A DNA stretch of 64,000 nt, from positions 108,098,524 through 108,162,523 of the forward strand of contig NC_080164.1 in the NCBI RefSeq assembly GCF_950295315.1. Reading direction: 5' to 3'. The notes beneath the pieces were generated by a model. The model did no database searches, was not told the origin of the DNA, and saw nothing but the letters and a program-made list of their open reading frames with translations. A program made the translations under genes and the position numbers. The first letter of the stretch is position 1, and the number at the start of each line of letters is the position of its first letter. The stretch is from Erinaceus europaeus (lineage: Eukaryota; Chordata; Mammalia; Eulipotyphla; Erinaceidae). Shown piece after piece: positions 31,275-41,840 of this stretch.

Positions 31275-31545
31275 AGCACACACACTCTCATTCACACACA
31301 ATCACTCATTCACATTCAAATACACACTCACATTCACACATACATACACTCACACTCACACATTCACACTCAGACGCAACACTCACACACGTGCATTCAA
31401 ACACACATTCATGCACATACACTCACATTCACACACACACACTCGTATTCACATACACATCCACACACACATTCATACAGACACACACACACTTATATTC
31501 ACATATACATTCACACACACACATTCACACACATGCTCAGTCATA
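31275..31545 (+). repeat. CA-rich degenerate tandem (CACACATTCA-type)
   Basis: About 270 bp of mixed CACA, ACTCACA and ATTCACA units. The His/Thr-rich open frame through it (31207-31593) is an artefact of the repeat. Confidence 0.93.
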
Positions 31546-31559
31546 CACACTCATGTGTT

Positions 31560-31955
31560 AAAGCCTTTTTTCATGTTTCTTTTCATGTTGTGATTAATAG
31601 TAAGTTATAAGATTATAGGATTACAGGGTCTAGTTCCACACCACACCCACCACCAAAGATCTGTGTCCTCACCCTCCTACCTCCCAAAGATAACCAACAG
31701 AGTTCTCAAAAGTCTTAGAAACAGTTTGCTTGCTTCTGTGTATGTGTGGTTTTTGTTTTTCAAGTTAATGTATATCATTTCTCTAGGTTCCACATGTGAG
31801 TGAAACCATCTGGTAGCTGACTTTAATTTCTTTAATTATTGCTCTAAGCACAACTCTGACTTTATTCATTTTGTCCCAAAGGACACAATATTATCTTTTT
31901 GTAGGCAGATGTAGTATGGAATATATATCCATAGAATATAGATAATTTCTTGGAG
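31560..31955 (-). mobile_element. Old L1 fragment, minus
   Basis: Reverse-strand L1 3' region: CCACACCCACCACCAAAGAT, CAAGTTAATGTATATCATTT, GGTTCCACATGTGAGTGAAA. It ends against a plus-strand L1 3'UTR, so it may be the inverted part of the next element. Confidence 0.6.
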
Positions 31956-31959
31956 TAGG

Positions 31960-33250
31960 GCACCAAAGTAAAAACCCTGGGTTGAGGGTGAGGATGAATG
32001 TTTTGCAACAAGGGGCAGGGTGGGGGGATGGGATGAGACACAGTCTTTTGGTGGTGGGAATGGTGTTTATGTATACTACTATTAATTTGTAGTCATATAA
32101 ATCACTATTTGATTAATGTGAGGAGAAAAATTGAATGTCTCAAACTTTTTAAAGCACAGACTGAGACTTTTTAATACATAGGCTGAGTCTTTGATATGTT
32201 GACTCTCTTAAAAGATTAGACCAAGGAAAAAAGAAGCAACCGGTGGCACAGCTATATACAAATAATGTCAAAGGACATAAATTATGGTGATATTGTGTAT
32301 GATACTGCAAATCCTAACAAAGGGATATTTAAAAGTTAACCCAACTGACAAATAATATGATTATAGCAATAACTATCTATTGCCTTCTTAAACCCTAGAC
32401 AGCAGGAACCTCCCACTTCCTCTATAGAGCCCATATTTCCCCCATCTAGCGTGGGCCTCACTTTCCTGCATGCTTCTCTCAATTTATACTAAATGATATT
32501 GCATCTGCCGATCCCAACCTAATTAACGCAACAAGTACCACCTCAGCATGCTTCACTTCAGACTGTGTCCAGAGACATCAGGCATGGAATGTCAATCCTT
32601 CAGCCTCATTACTCAGGTGAGACCTTTCCTTTCATAGGATTCTCTAATTCCATTCCAGGTGGTTCACTTCCTAACAAAGTCCCAAAACCTAGATATAGAC
32701 CAGGTCCCATGCAATAGGGCATATGTTCACATGTATCCATAAATTAGGGCAAAATATATACCTGAAAGGAAAAGTACACAATAGTCTGCAGTGAGTCAGT
32801 ATGAAGTTCCTAATGAAATAGTATCTACTTAGACTTAGATACCCTCCTCACCTACTTCCTATTACACTACTCTCACTCACTCCAAAGCTAACCTTAGCAA
32901 AGCAAGGACTGCAAAAGCTGAATAAGGGCAAGAGACTGGCGTACTTTAATGATGACTCTTTAGTCACTATCAGGCCACCCCATCAGCTGGGGCCCTCATC
33001 AGGGAGTCCTGAGATTCCCAAACAGACATGATGGTCCTAGACCTCTCCCCTTCAACCTTCTGCATCCCACAATGATCTTGGGTCCATACTCTCAGAGGGT
33101 TAAAGAGTAGGAAAGCTATCAGGGGATGGGGTTGGTATACAGAGGTCTGGTGGTGGGAATTGTGTGAAGCTGTACCCCTCTTATCCTATGGTTTTGTCAG
33201 TGTTTCCTTTTTATAAATACAAAATTATAAATAAATAAATAAATAAATAA
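31960..33250 (+). mobile_element. L1-L long 3'UTR, about 1.3 kb
   Basis: Starts GGGCACCAAAGTAAAAACCC, passes AGACTGAGACTTTTTAATAC, ATTGCATCTGCCGATCCC and CATCAGCTGGGGCCCTCATC, and ends TATCCTATGGTTTTGTCAGT and a (AAATA)n tail at 33225-33253. This is the longest intact form of this 3'UTR in the window with 41930-43245. Confidence 0.85.
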
Positions 33251-33254
33251 ATAA

Positions 33255-34250
33255 TTCCCTCTCTCCATTGTTACCAGTCATTTCTATCAGGAACAACACA
33301 GTAGACCCTTAGTGGGCCCCCATAGGACCCTGCCCTCAACGTGGATCAACAATGGTAGAGAATGTTCCATACTCCAAAGGAAGGATGGACAACATACGCT
33401 ATGCTACACCTGAGGAAGATGGGTCCTGATATTGGGGTAGCCTGAAATGTTCCTACCCATGACTACAGAATGTGAGCTCAGATCTACAGGGATGCAGAGG
33501 TCACATAGGCTCCTAAGCTGATTTATGGGCCCCAGATCACATCACATTGATGAGGTTTACAGTCAACAATATTTATACCTCTTTCCCATATTAGGGAGCT
33601 TCTCTCTTCCCTGATCCAGCTTTCTCATGCTTTTTCCAACCATGACATCATCTCCCCAGATAATAACTTGGATCCACCCGCATATCAGATTTCAAGCTCA
33701 GGGAGAAAAAAATAACTAGTATAACCACAGGCCCTTTGTAATATAACTAAAATATGCCTACTAGCTATCTACAAAATGGAGGACCCTCCAACTCTTCATC
33801 TGCACTATTCCAGCCTTTAGGTCCATGATTGGGCAACAATTTGTTTGGCTTAGTATGTTAACTCTCTTTTCAACCGCCAGGTTCCAGATGCTAGCAGGAT
33901 GCCGACCAGATTTCCCTTGACAGACAACCCCACCAATATGTCCCGGAGCTCCGCTTCCCCAGAACCCTGCCCCACTAGGGAAAGAGAGACAGGCTGGGAG
34001 TATGGACCCACCTGTCGATGCCCATGTTCAGCGGGGAAGCAATTACAGAAGCTAGACCTTCCACTTTCTGCATCCCACAATGGCCTTGGGTCCATACTCC
34101 CAGAGGGTTAAAGAATAGGAGAGCTATCAGGGGAGGGGAGGGGATATGGAGTTCTGATGGTGGGAACTGTATGGAGTTGTTCCCTCTTATCCTATGGTTT
34201 TGTCAATGTTTCCTTTTTTATAAATAAAAAATAATAATAATAATAAAAAG
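33255..34250 (+). mobile_element. L1-L 3'UTR, second stacked copy
   Basis: ACCATGACATCATCTCCCCA, AGGTCCATGATTGGGCAACA, ATATGTCCCGGAGCTCCGC, GGGGAAGCAATTACAGAAGC, TTTTGTCAATGTTTCC and (AAT)n tail. It follows the previous copy head to tail. The internal part differs from 32500-33000. Confidence 0.82.
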
Positions 34251-34271
34251 AAATTTAGAATGCAACATTTA

Positions 34272-34392
34272 AAAAAAAGGCCACAGCAGCACCAAAGCGT
34301 CTTTCAATGTGCTGCAGGCCGGACTTGAACCTAGTCACACACACATGACAAAGCAATGTACTATCCAAGTGAGCTATTTCAGTGACCCAGCC
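34272..34392 (-). mobile_element. SINE-C-like, minus
   Basis: CACAGCAGCACCAAAGCGTC, GGCCGGACTTGAACC as reversed B-box and GAGCTATTTCAGTGACCC head. Confidence 0.6.
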
Positions 34393-34774
34393 TCTTTTTT
34401 TTTTGGAAGAAAAGGACTAGGAGATGATCACTTTAATAAGGGGGAGATGATAACTCATCCCAGAGAAGCTAAGCCCTGAATTTTTTTAGCTCAAATTATC
34501 TGTATGAGAAAAAAAAAAAGTTTCTTGAAAATACTAGTTTGAGGAAGACTGACTGATATCTGCTGCTTCTTTATAAACTTTCTAGTCTTGATTCCTGCAC
34601 ATTTATCTTCCACTATGAAAATAATCTGAAGAAAATCCTAACTCCCAACAGCTTTCCCAGGAATGTGTCCATTTTCCACTAAAAGCAGCCACATGGCATC
34701 TCCAGACATAGACACAAGGATTGAACACATCTGTGAGAAAGACACAAAGTATTTCCTCACCTACAAAGACTGGA
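34393..34774. other. Single-copy-looking stretch
   Basis: No repeat or gene is recognised. Confidence 0.4.
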
Positions 34775-35656
34775 CTTTTTTTTCCCCTTTTGTTGCCCTT
34801 TTTTATTGTTGTGGTTATTGTTGTTGTTATTGATGTCATTGTTGTTAGATAGGACAGAGAGAAATGGAGAAAGGAGGGGAAGACAGAGAGAGGGAGAGTG
34901 TTGGGAACATGTGTAAGCCTGACAGAGCTTAGGAAGAACCACCCCCATCTTTGGATGGAGGTCTGAGAAGATAACCTCTTGGTAAGTCTCTCTCAACCGA
35001 GGTGAGCATAAGGGGGGAAACTCAGACTTGGTTCTTTCCTTCTTGACTCTCAGGCCCACAGATACCACAGTACTTCCCTCCATTAACTGCAGGCCACATG
35101 GCCGCAGATTCACTCATTCAAAGTCACCTTCTGATCACAGAAGAACACATCTTATCACACACTTCATCACCCACCTCAGACCCCAGACAAGAGAAATTCC
35201 AAACTATATGGCCTTTTGATATTCATCTTATTTCTGTCTCACCCTACAGGTTTAACCCCTATGCTTCTCTCAAATACCTTTGGATAATTAAGTTGCTTGT
35301 GTTATGGAGAATAACTGTCTTGTAGCTCATCAATTCCTGTCATACCATCCCCCTACCTTACGGGCATGCTGACTGTTAAAAGACCTGTAATTTCTGACAT
35401 ATTTCAACAATAATTACCTCCATTGCTTTTCTATTTAACTCATGTCAATTTTGCTAATAAACGGACTCTAGGATTCTGGGACTCAAGGACTCAGATTCTA
35501 GATTCACGCTAAGAGTCCCCTGGTGTCTTTTACTTCATGTCACCCCTGTCGTGAGCGAGAAAAAACCAGCCCGTTACCTTTCCCCTGGAGGCCACCCTGC
35601 CAGAGAAGGAGAGAGACACCCCGAAAGGAGAGAAAGATAGACACCTGCAGATTGGA
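34775..35656 (-). mobile_element. SINE-B, minus, interrupted by an LTR-like block
   Basis: 34775-34898 (CCCCTTTTGTTGCCC, GATAGGACAGAGAGAAATGG, GGGGAAGACAGAGAG) continues at 35627-35656 (GGAGAGAAAGATAGACACCT, GCAG). The intervening 728 bp are a separate insertion. Confidence 0.85.
34899..35626 (+). mobile_element. LTR-like insertion with poly(A) signal
   Basis: Begins TGTTGGGAACATGTGTAAGC right after GGAGAG (34893-34898), and GGAGAG recurs at 35627-35632 (6-bp TSD candidate). AATAAA at 35456-35461 is followed by a U5-like part (CCTGGTGTCTTTTACTTCA). The 3' terminus reads CCCCGAAA rather than the expected CA. The end at about 35538 (TTCA) could be the true LTR end with leftover leader sequence behind it. 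No gag/pol/env. Confidence 0.65.
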
Positions 35657-36170
35657 CTTTGAACTCAAAACTGAGCTCAATTTGGATGGTGCATCACTTA
35701 TTATTTATTCCTGTGCATGAATCAGCAAGGATGTGAGCTATAGTTTATGTATCTAACAGACTGTGGAGCCTTCAAAACCAAGCCAGATATGCTTGAGTCA
35801 CTGTGGGCAGGAACTGGAGAGCACTGGTGTGGCAGCCACTCAAGGCTGAACACAAACAATGAAAGGGAAATTTTAAATTCAAGTTGGAGCCCCACATTCG
35901 AGTTGGGAAAATTCAAAATGAACTGTTTCTAGACACATGCTTCAACTGCCATGCAATATGTGGACATAAAGCTTTGTGTTCTCGCCAGAGTACTCAACTC
36001 AGAAGAGTAGAGTAATTTCACTCTAGTACAGATGTCTCTATTCTCTATCTCCAGAAACTTCTCATCATCCCAGTGGGAGAACAGTTTAGGAATATGTTCC
36101 ATTTTCTTTTCTATCTTTTCTTTTCTTATCTTTTCTTTTTACTTTTTTATTCCCTAAAAACGTCTCCTTG
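35657..36170. other. Single-copy island
   Basis: About 510 bp without repeat or coding signature; a TTTTCTTTTC-type pyrimidine run lies at 36105-36145. Confidence 0.4.
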
Positions 36171-36177
36171 AAGAAAT

Positions 36178-36263
36178 TTGTGGAGGTAGGCAGTGGTATC
36201 CTAAGTCCTCACCTGCTGGGGGGAAGCTTCATGAGTAGTGGAGCAGAGCAGAAGGTGTCTCTC

Positions 36264-36305
<42 letters not shown>

Positions 36306-36410
36306 CTATCTTTCACTGTCTCGCATTATCTATCCAAAGAAAAACGGCTACTGTGAATGTTGGAGTCATGTAGGCACTGAGCCTCAGTGATAACTCTAAT
36401 GGAAAAAAAA
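36178..36410 (+). mobile_element. SINE-B with internal (TATC)n
   Basis: GGAGGTAGGCAGTGGTATCC head lacking the B-box, GGGGGGAAGCTTCATGAGTA, (TATC)n at 36266-36305, then CTACTGTGAATGTTGGAGTC and GTGATAACTCTAATGG. Confidence 0.8.
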
Positions 36411-36412
36411 AA

Positions 36413-36492
36413 AGAAGGAAAAGGAGGAGAAAGAGAAAAGGAGGGAAGGAGGAGAAAGGAAGGAAGGAAGGAAGGAAGGAAGGAAGGAAGGA
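36413..36492 (+). repeat. (GGAA)n purine microsatellite
   Basis: AAGGAAAAGG-type start, then pure GGAA at 36457-36492. Confidence 0.95.
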
Positions 36493-36507
36493 AGAAAAAA
36501 ATATTGT

Positions 36508-36605
36508 GGCTTAGGAAGTGGCACAGTGGATAAAGCACTGGACTCTCATGCAAGAAGTTCTGAGTTCTGTTCCCAGGAGAACATGCACCAGAGTCATACC
36601 AAGGG
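36508..36605 (+). mobile_element. SINE-C
   Basis: GGCTTAGGAAGTGGCACAGT, ATAAAGCACTGGACTCTCAT, a weak B-box GTTCTGTTCCC, and CACCAGAGTCATACC. Confidence 0.75.
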
Positions 36606-36842
36606 AAGGGGGAAAGAAGGAAGGAAGGAAGGAAGGGACGGAGGGAGGGAGGGAGGAAGGAAGGGAGAGAGGGAGGAAGGAAGGAAGGAAGGAAGGAAGG
36701 AAGGAAGGAAGGGAGAAGAGAGGAGAGGAGAGGAGAGGAGAAGAGAAGAGAAGAGAAGAGAAGAGAAGAGAAGAGAAGAGAAGAGAAGAGAAGAGAAGAG
36801 AAGAGAAGAGAAGAGAAGAGAAGAGAAGAAAGGGAGGGAGAA
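36606..36842 (+). repeat. (GGAA)n then (GAAGA)n compound microsatellite
   Basis: GGAA/GGGA units to about 36710, GAGGA to about 36738, then pure AGAGA/GAAGA pentamers to about 36827. Long Arg/Glu-Lys frames here are artefacts. Confidence 0.97.
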
Positions 36843-36934
36843 AGAGAATGTGTATCAGAGTTCACCATATGAGTCCAATTCACTGAAATGTGCTCTTTTA
36901 TTCCTGTTTTTTGTTTGTTTGCTTTTACTAGAGC

Positions 36935-37030
36935 AACACTAAATGGTGTTTATAGTGGTGCTGGGGACTGAACCTGAGACCTTTGTGCTCCTGTTTTTCA
37001 ACTTTCTGTTTGTGAGCACTAGCAAATAAT
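36935..37030 (-). mobile_element. SINE-C, minus
   Basis: GTGGTGCTGGGGACTGAACC and TGAGACCTTTGTGCTCC in reversed order. Confidence 0.65.
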
Positions 37031-37074
37031 CCTGCTGGTAATACATTTTAAAACAGTCCTGGGCTGGGGCGGGG

Positions 37075-37345
37075 GCGGGTGTGGGAGAAGTCAGGAGGTG
37101 GTTGAGTGCACATATTATAGTGTGCAAGGCCCAGGTTCAAGACCCCAATTCCTATCTTCGTGGAGAAAGTTTCATGAGTGATGAAGCAGTGCTGCTGCAG
37201 GTATCTCTCTTTCTTTCCCTCTCTCCCTCTCCTCTATCTCTTTCTGTCTCTCTCTCTCTTCTTTTCTATCCTTACTTCCCTCTCAAGTTTTCTCTGTCTC
37301 TATCCAAAATAAATGAATTAAAAAAATTAAATTAGAAAAAAAAAC
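37075..37345 (+). mobile_element. SINE-A
   Basis: CAGGAGGTGGTTGAGTGCAC, GGTTCAAGACCCC B-box, AAAGTTTCATGAGTGATGAA, CT-rich block, TCTCTATCCAAAATAAATGA tail. Confidence 0.85.
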
Positions 37346-37351
37346 TTAAAT

Positions 37352-37510
37352 TAGTGGTCCAGAAAGTGGCTCAGTGGTGGATAAAGCATTGGACTCTCAA
37401 GCATGAGATCCAGAGTTCAATCCCTGGCAGCATATGTACCAGAGCGATATCTAGTTCTTTCTCTCTATATATCTCCTCCTATTTCATTAATAAATAAATT
37501 TTAAGAAATT
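37352..37510 (+). mobile_element. SINE-C
   Basis: GGTCCAGAAAGTGGCTCAGT, GCATTGGACTCTCAAGCATG, AGTTCAATCCCTGG B-box, CATTAATAAATAAATTTTAA tail. Confidence 0.8.
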
Positions 37511-37530
37511 TAAAAATAATTAAATTAGAG

Positions 37531-37723
37531 AAAGAGTTCTGAGGACTAGAAAGTTACATTGAATTATATTTTTCAACCAATCAGCAAGTTAACATTTCCG
37601 TATTGATTCTTAAAATCTTAATTTTCTAATTTCAAACAATGACTAAAAAACAGTGTCACACTAACATTTTCGGAAGCCTCAGACATATTTTTATAGATTC
37701 ATAGCATGTGCTTCCTTATCAAA
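37531..37723. other. AT-rich stretch before the gap
   Basis: No repeat or gene is recognised up to the gap. Confidence 0.35.
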
Positions 37724-37923
37724 NNNNNNNNNNNNNNNNNNNNNNNNNNNNNNNNNNNNNNNNNNNNNNNNNNNNNNNNNNNNNNNNNNNNNNNNNNNNN
37801 NNNNNNNNNNNNNNNNNNNNNNNNNNNNNNNNNNNNNNNNNNNNNNNNNNNNNNNNNNNNNNNNNNNNNNNNNNNNNNNNNNNNNNNNNNNNNNNNNNNN
37901 NNNNNNNNNNNNNNNNNNNNNNN
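37724..37923. other. Assembly gap (200 N)
   Basis: Exactly 200 unknown bases; the round size suggests a placeholder. Open frames across it are meaningless. Confidence 0.99.
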
Positions 37924-38249
37924 TGATGGGAACCACTGATGGAAAACACTAATTTGCCTTACGGTCAGAATGTCTATGACTGTATTATTTAGTTTCTCTG
38001 TTTGTTTTCTCTATAAACCACATGTGGATAAAATCAGACCGTTTTTCTTTTCTTTCTGTGCCTGCATTATTTTGCTTACTTAATGCCCTCTAGGTCCATC
38101 TCTGTTATGCAAATAGCAGGATTTTGTATTCTTGGTGAACAAAAAGCATTCCACTGGAGATATATATCACCTATTATCATTAACCACACATTATTTAGTG
38201 TATGGGCATGTAGATGATTCCATTCTTGGGTATTTTAAATGATGCTCTT

Positions 38250-38465
38250 CGGCAGGGGGGGTGTGCAGGTGGTGGTGCACCTGGTTAAGCACTCCTATTA
38301 CAGTGCACAAGGAACCAGGTTCAAGCCCCTGGTCCCCACCTTCAGGATTGGTGAAGCAAAGCTGCAGGCTTCTCTCTGTCTCTGTCCCTCTCTGTCTCCC
38401 CTTCCTCTTTCAATTTCCTTCTGTCTCTATCTGATAATAAATAAGTAAAGTTATTTTTTAGAAAA
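38250..38465 (+). mobile_element. SINE-A with TSD
   Basis: GCAGGTGGTGGTGCACCTGG head, GGTTCAAGCCCCTGGTCCCC, CT-rich block, GATAATAAATAAG tail. Flanks AATGATGCTCTT and AATAATGCTCTT. Confidence 0.92.
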
Positions 38466-38834
38466 AATAATGCTCTTGGCAACTTTTTAATCATGTCATT
38501 AGTTTTCTTGATACTGAGTTTCTGGAGTTCAGTAAATACTTGGGATATTTTTCCCTTCTCAGATATATGATTTGCAAACATTGTCTCATTTTTCTAGATG
38601 TTTCCCTTTTGTTTTCTTTGTGTTGTTAGATGTAACTCCACATGTGGATTTTTACTTCATCTCCCTCTAATTTAAAAAAAAAAAAGGAATGTGTTCAGTC
38701 TATAGATTGCTTCCTGTGGTATGGACATCATTAAAATGCTAACTCACCCAATGCATAATCCCAAGGTATCTTCCCAATTATTTGTGAATTCTTCAGTTCC
38801 TTTCATCAACGTTTCACAGTTATCAGTGTACAAG

Positions 38835-39453
38835 TGTTGTTTTCGCCGGGCTGGCTTCATGGGCGGGTAACAGACGACCCGGGACTCATGGCTGGGTTGT
38901 ACGCAGTATCTCTTTATTCATGCAGGACGCAGCGCAATCTATACCAAGCTAAGCTAAACTAAACACTACAAACAATCTTGTCCTTATAAATATACTAGCC
39001 CAGTAGGGTGGGAACAGGATGCGATGCAGAGAGGGTGGAGAGAAAAGTGACTGGTGAAAATCAGGGTATGACAAGGAGAGGGGGCGGAGCAGGCAAGAAT
39101 TCTACCACTGAACCACCAATGCCCTGGAGGGAGGGTGGTGCTTGTTAACAGAGGTTATGGGATACATTGGATCGACCTTCTCGTGGTGCATCCCGTGAGT
39201 ACCCATTCATTGGGGAAACTGACGATCCTTCCTAGCAGACTGAATCCACATGGATCCCAGTCACTTTCAAAGCCAGCAACAAGCAGCTCCTGACAGCTTT
39301 CAACCTGACCTGTTGACTGGCTATGGAAGAAGGGCAAACGCTAGAAGAAGAAGAGGTTATGTAAATAGAATACAGTGTTATGTAAATAGAATGGTGTTAA
39401 GCAGGGGGGATTAAACTAATGAAACAGAAGGGGTTTTTAGAAGCATACCAACA
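38835..39453 (-). mobile_element. Solo LTR with exact 6-bp TSD
   Basis: 619 bp from TGTTGTTTTCGCCGGGC to GCATACCAACA, so TG...CA with matching TGTTG/CAACA ends. TACAAG occurs at 38829-38834 and 39454-39459, and joining the flanks restores a typical L1 target. A reverse-strand AATAAAG near 38920 marks minus orientation. A 6-bp TSD fits class II (ERVK-like) proviruses. A GAAGAAGAAG tract lies at 39344-39353. Confidence 0.9.
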
Positions 39454-40364
39454 TACAAGTCTTTTGCCTCATTTAAATTTATTCTTGTACTTTTGATGCT
39501 ACTTTTGATCATTATTTTCATAGCCTGTCATTTTGATAATTCAGTGTTAGTGCATAGAAGTATATCTGATTCATCTACAGTCGTTCTGTACCCTCCAATC
39601 TTACTGAATTTGTCCACTAGCTTTAATAATTCACTGCGTGGGCTACAGAATTTTCCATACATAAGGTCATGTCACCTGCAAACAGACAATCTTACTGCTT
39701 CCTTTCCAGGATGGGTGTCTTTGAGCTCTTGTCTGTGATTAATTGCTTTCATCATCAGGATTCTCAGTACTTTGTTGAATACAGTGGTGTGTGTCAGCAT
39801 TCACACCTTACTTCTGACCTTTGAGGAAAGAGCTTGAGATTTTCACCAGCGAGTACGATGCTAATTGTGTGCTAGCCATAGATGAACCTTGTTGCATCGA
39901 AGTAATTGCTAATTCTATGCCTAATTAGGTAATTACCCACCTCATTTCTTGAGTGTTTACCACGAAAGGCTCCTGAATTCTATCAAGTGCTTTTTCTGTG
40001 TCTATTCAGGCAGATACTTGATTTGATTTTACCCCCCCCCTCTGCTCATGTAGTACGTCATACTTACTGATTTGTGCAACAATTAAATCATTATTGCATC
40101 CCAAGAAGGAATCTCATTGGATTGTAGTATGTGACCTTTTTAATGTACTGTTAAATTTAGTTTGCTAGTAGTTTCTTGGGTATTTTTATAACTACATTAA
40201 TCAAACATATCAACCTGTTGTTTTTTGTTTGTTTGTTTCTGGTAGTAGCCTTGTCTGGCTTTGGTAATGGAATAATTCTGGCCTCTTAGGAATAATGCCT
40301 TATCTTTAGTTTGGGAAAAATTAAAGATGGGAATTTGATTCATATTTTTTTAATATTTAATAGA

Positions 40365-40560
40365 AGGGGCTGGGCAGTGGCATATCTGGTAGAGAGTACA
40401 CATTACAGTGTACAAGAACACAGGTTCAAGCCTCCAGTCTCTATCTGCAGGGGGGAAGTCTTTATGAGTAGTGAAGCAAGTGCTGCACAGCTCTTTCTCT
40501 CTCTGTCTCTCTCTCTCTCTCTCTTTTACCTCTCTATCTCTATATTAAATAATTAAGTAA
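40365..40560 (+). mobile_element. SINE-A
   Basis: GGGGCTGGGCAGTGGCATAT, GGTTCAAGCCTCC B-box, GGGGGGAAGTCTTTATGAGT, (TC)n, AATAATTAAGTAAATA tail. Confidence 0.88.
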
Positions 40561-40834
40561 ATATTTGGTAGGATCCATCAGCAATGTCATACTATCCTTG
40601 GCTTTCATTATTAGGAGATTTTTGGTTACTCACTCAAGTTCTTTGATTTTAATTGGTTTGTTTAGATTTTCTGTTTCTTCAAGATTCAGTCTTGGTAAGT
40701 GCATGTCTCCTATTTCATCCATTTCTTCCAAGTTGTCCTATGTATTGGGTGTAGTTCATAGATACTGCTGCAGCTCCTCCTCCTTGTTTTTTCTCGACCA
40801 TCCCCCCATTTTGGACTCATTAAGAAGGCATGGA

Positions 40835-41840
40835 TATCAGAAGCAACCAATAGCACAGCTATATACAAGATGCTGGGTACTGTACAGCAAACCCTAACAA
40901 AAGGACTTTTCAAAGTTAACCCAATCACCAAATAATGTGATGATAATAACATTAACTATTGATTGTCTTTTGGAACCCTAAGACAGCAGGAACCTCACAT
41001 CTCCACTATAGAGCTCCTACTTCCCCCAGTCCTGGAACCCTTGGATAGGGCCCACTTTCCCGTATGCCTCTCCCAATCCATATCAAATAATATTGCATCT
41101 GCCGATCACAACCTAACCAACGCAACGATTGACACCTCAACATGCTTCACTTCAGACTGTGTCCAGAGAGTTCACGTGTGGAATGACAACCCTTCAGCTT
41201 CATTACTTGGGTGAGACCTTTCCTTTCATAGTATACTCTAATTCCATCTCAGGTGGTTCACTTTCTAACAAAGTCCCAAAACCTAGATATACACCAGTTT
41301 CTGTGAGAGAGAGCATATCTTCACACGTATCCATAAACTACTGCAAAATATATACCTGAAAGCAAAAGTACACTAGAGTTTGCAGTGAGTACCTCCCTAA
41401 CACTTCCTCTCCACTCTTCCAAGCTTTGGGTCCATGATTGCTCAACAATTTGTTTGGCTTCGTATGTTAACTCTCTTTTCAGTCACCAGGTTCCAGATGT
41501 CATCAGGATGCCGGCCAGGCTTCCCTGGACTGAAGACCCCACCAATGTGTCCCGGAGCTCAGCTTCCCCAGAGACCCACACTACTAGGGAAAGAGAGAGG
41601 CAGACTGGGAATATGGACCGACCAGTCAACGCCCATGTTCAGCGGGGAAGCAATTACAGAAGCCAGACCTTCCACCTTCTGCAACCCACAATGACCCTGG
41701 GTCCATGCTCCCAGAGGGATAGAGAATGGGAAAGCTATCAGGGGAGGGGGTGGGATATGGAGATTGGGTGGTAGGAATTGTGTGGAGTTGTACCCCTCCT
41801 ACCCTATGGTTTTGTTAATTAATCTTTTCTTAAATAAAAA
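40835..41840 (+). mobile_element. L1-L 3'UTR, about 1 kb
   Basis: AGAAGCAACCAATAGCACAG, CAAAGTTAACCCAATCACC, ATTGCATCTGCCGATCAC, CCACCAATGTGTCCCGGAGC, TACCCTATGGTTTTGTTAAT, A-rich tail. Inserted at the edge of the old minus-strand L1. Confidence 0.87.

Larger units (their letters stand above)
37960..40830 (-). mobile_element. Old mammalian L1 (L1M-like) ORF2 remnant, minus
   Basis: Reverse-strand decayed L1 ORF2: AAAGCATTCCACTGGAGATA near 38142, GAGTTTCTGGAGTTCAGTAA near 38516, ACAAGTCTTTTGCCTCATTT near 39455, GTCACCTGCAAACAGACAAT near 39670 (reverse of the FADD region), AACATATCAACCTGTTG near 40204. All frames are broken. SINE-A copies (38250-38465, 40365-40560) and a solo LTR (38835-39453) interrupt it. 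Confidence 0.8.

Noticed and set aside
31207..31593. His/Thr-rich 128-codon frame
   Set aside because: Translation of a CA-rich tandem; no start context, no domain.
36326..36942. Long Ser/Leu/Phe/Pro and Arg/Glu/Lys open frames
   Set aside because: They result from GGAA and GAAGA arrays; the same holds at 51498-51863, 55513-55854 and 61826-62365.
37691..37949. Open frames of unknown residues
   Set aside because: They only cross the 200-N gap.
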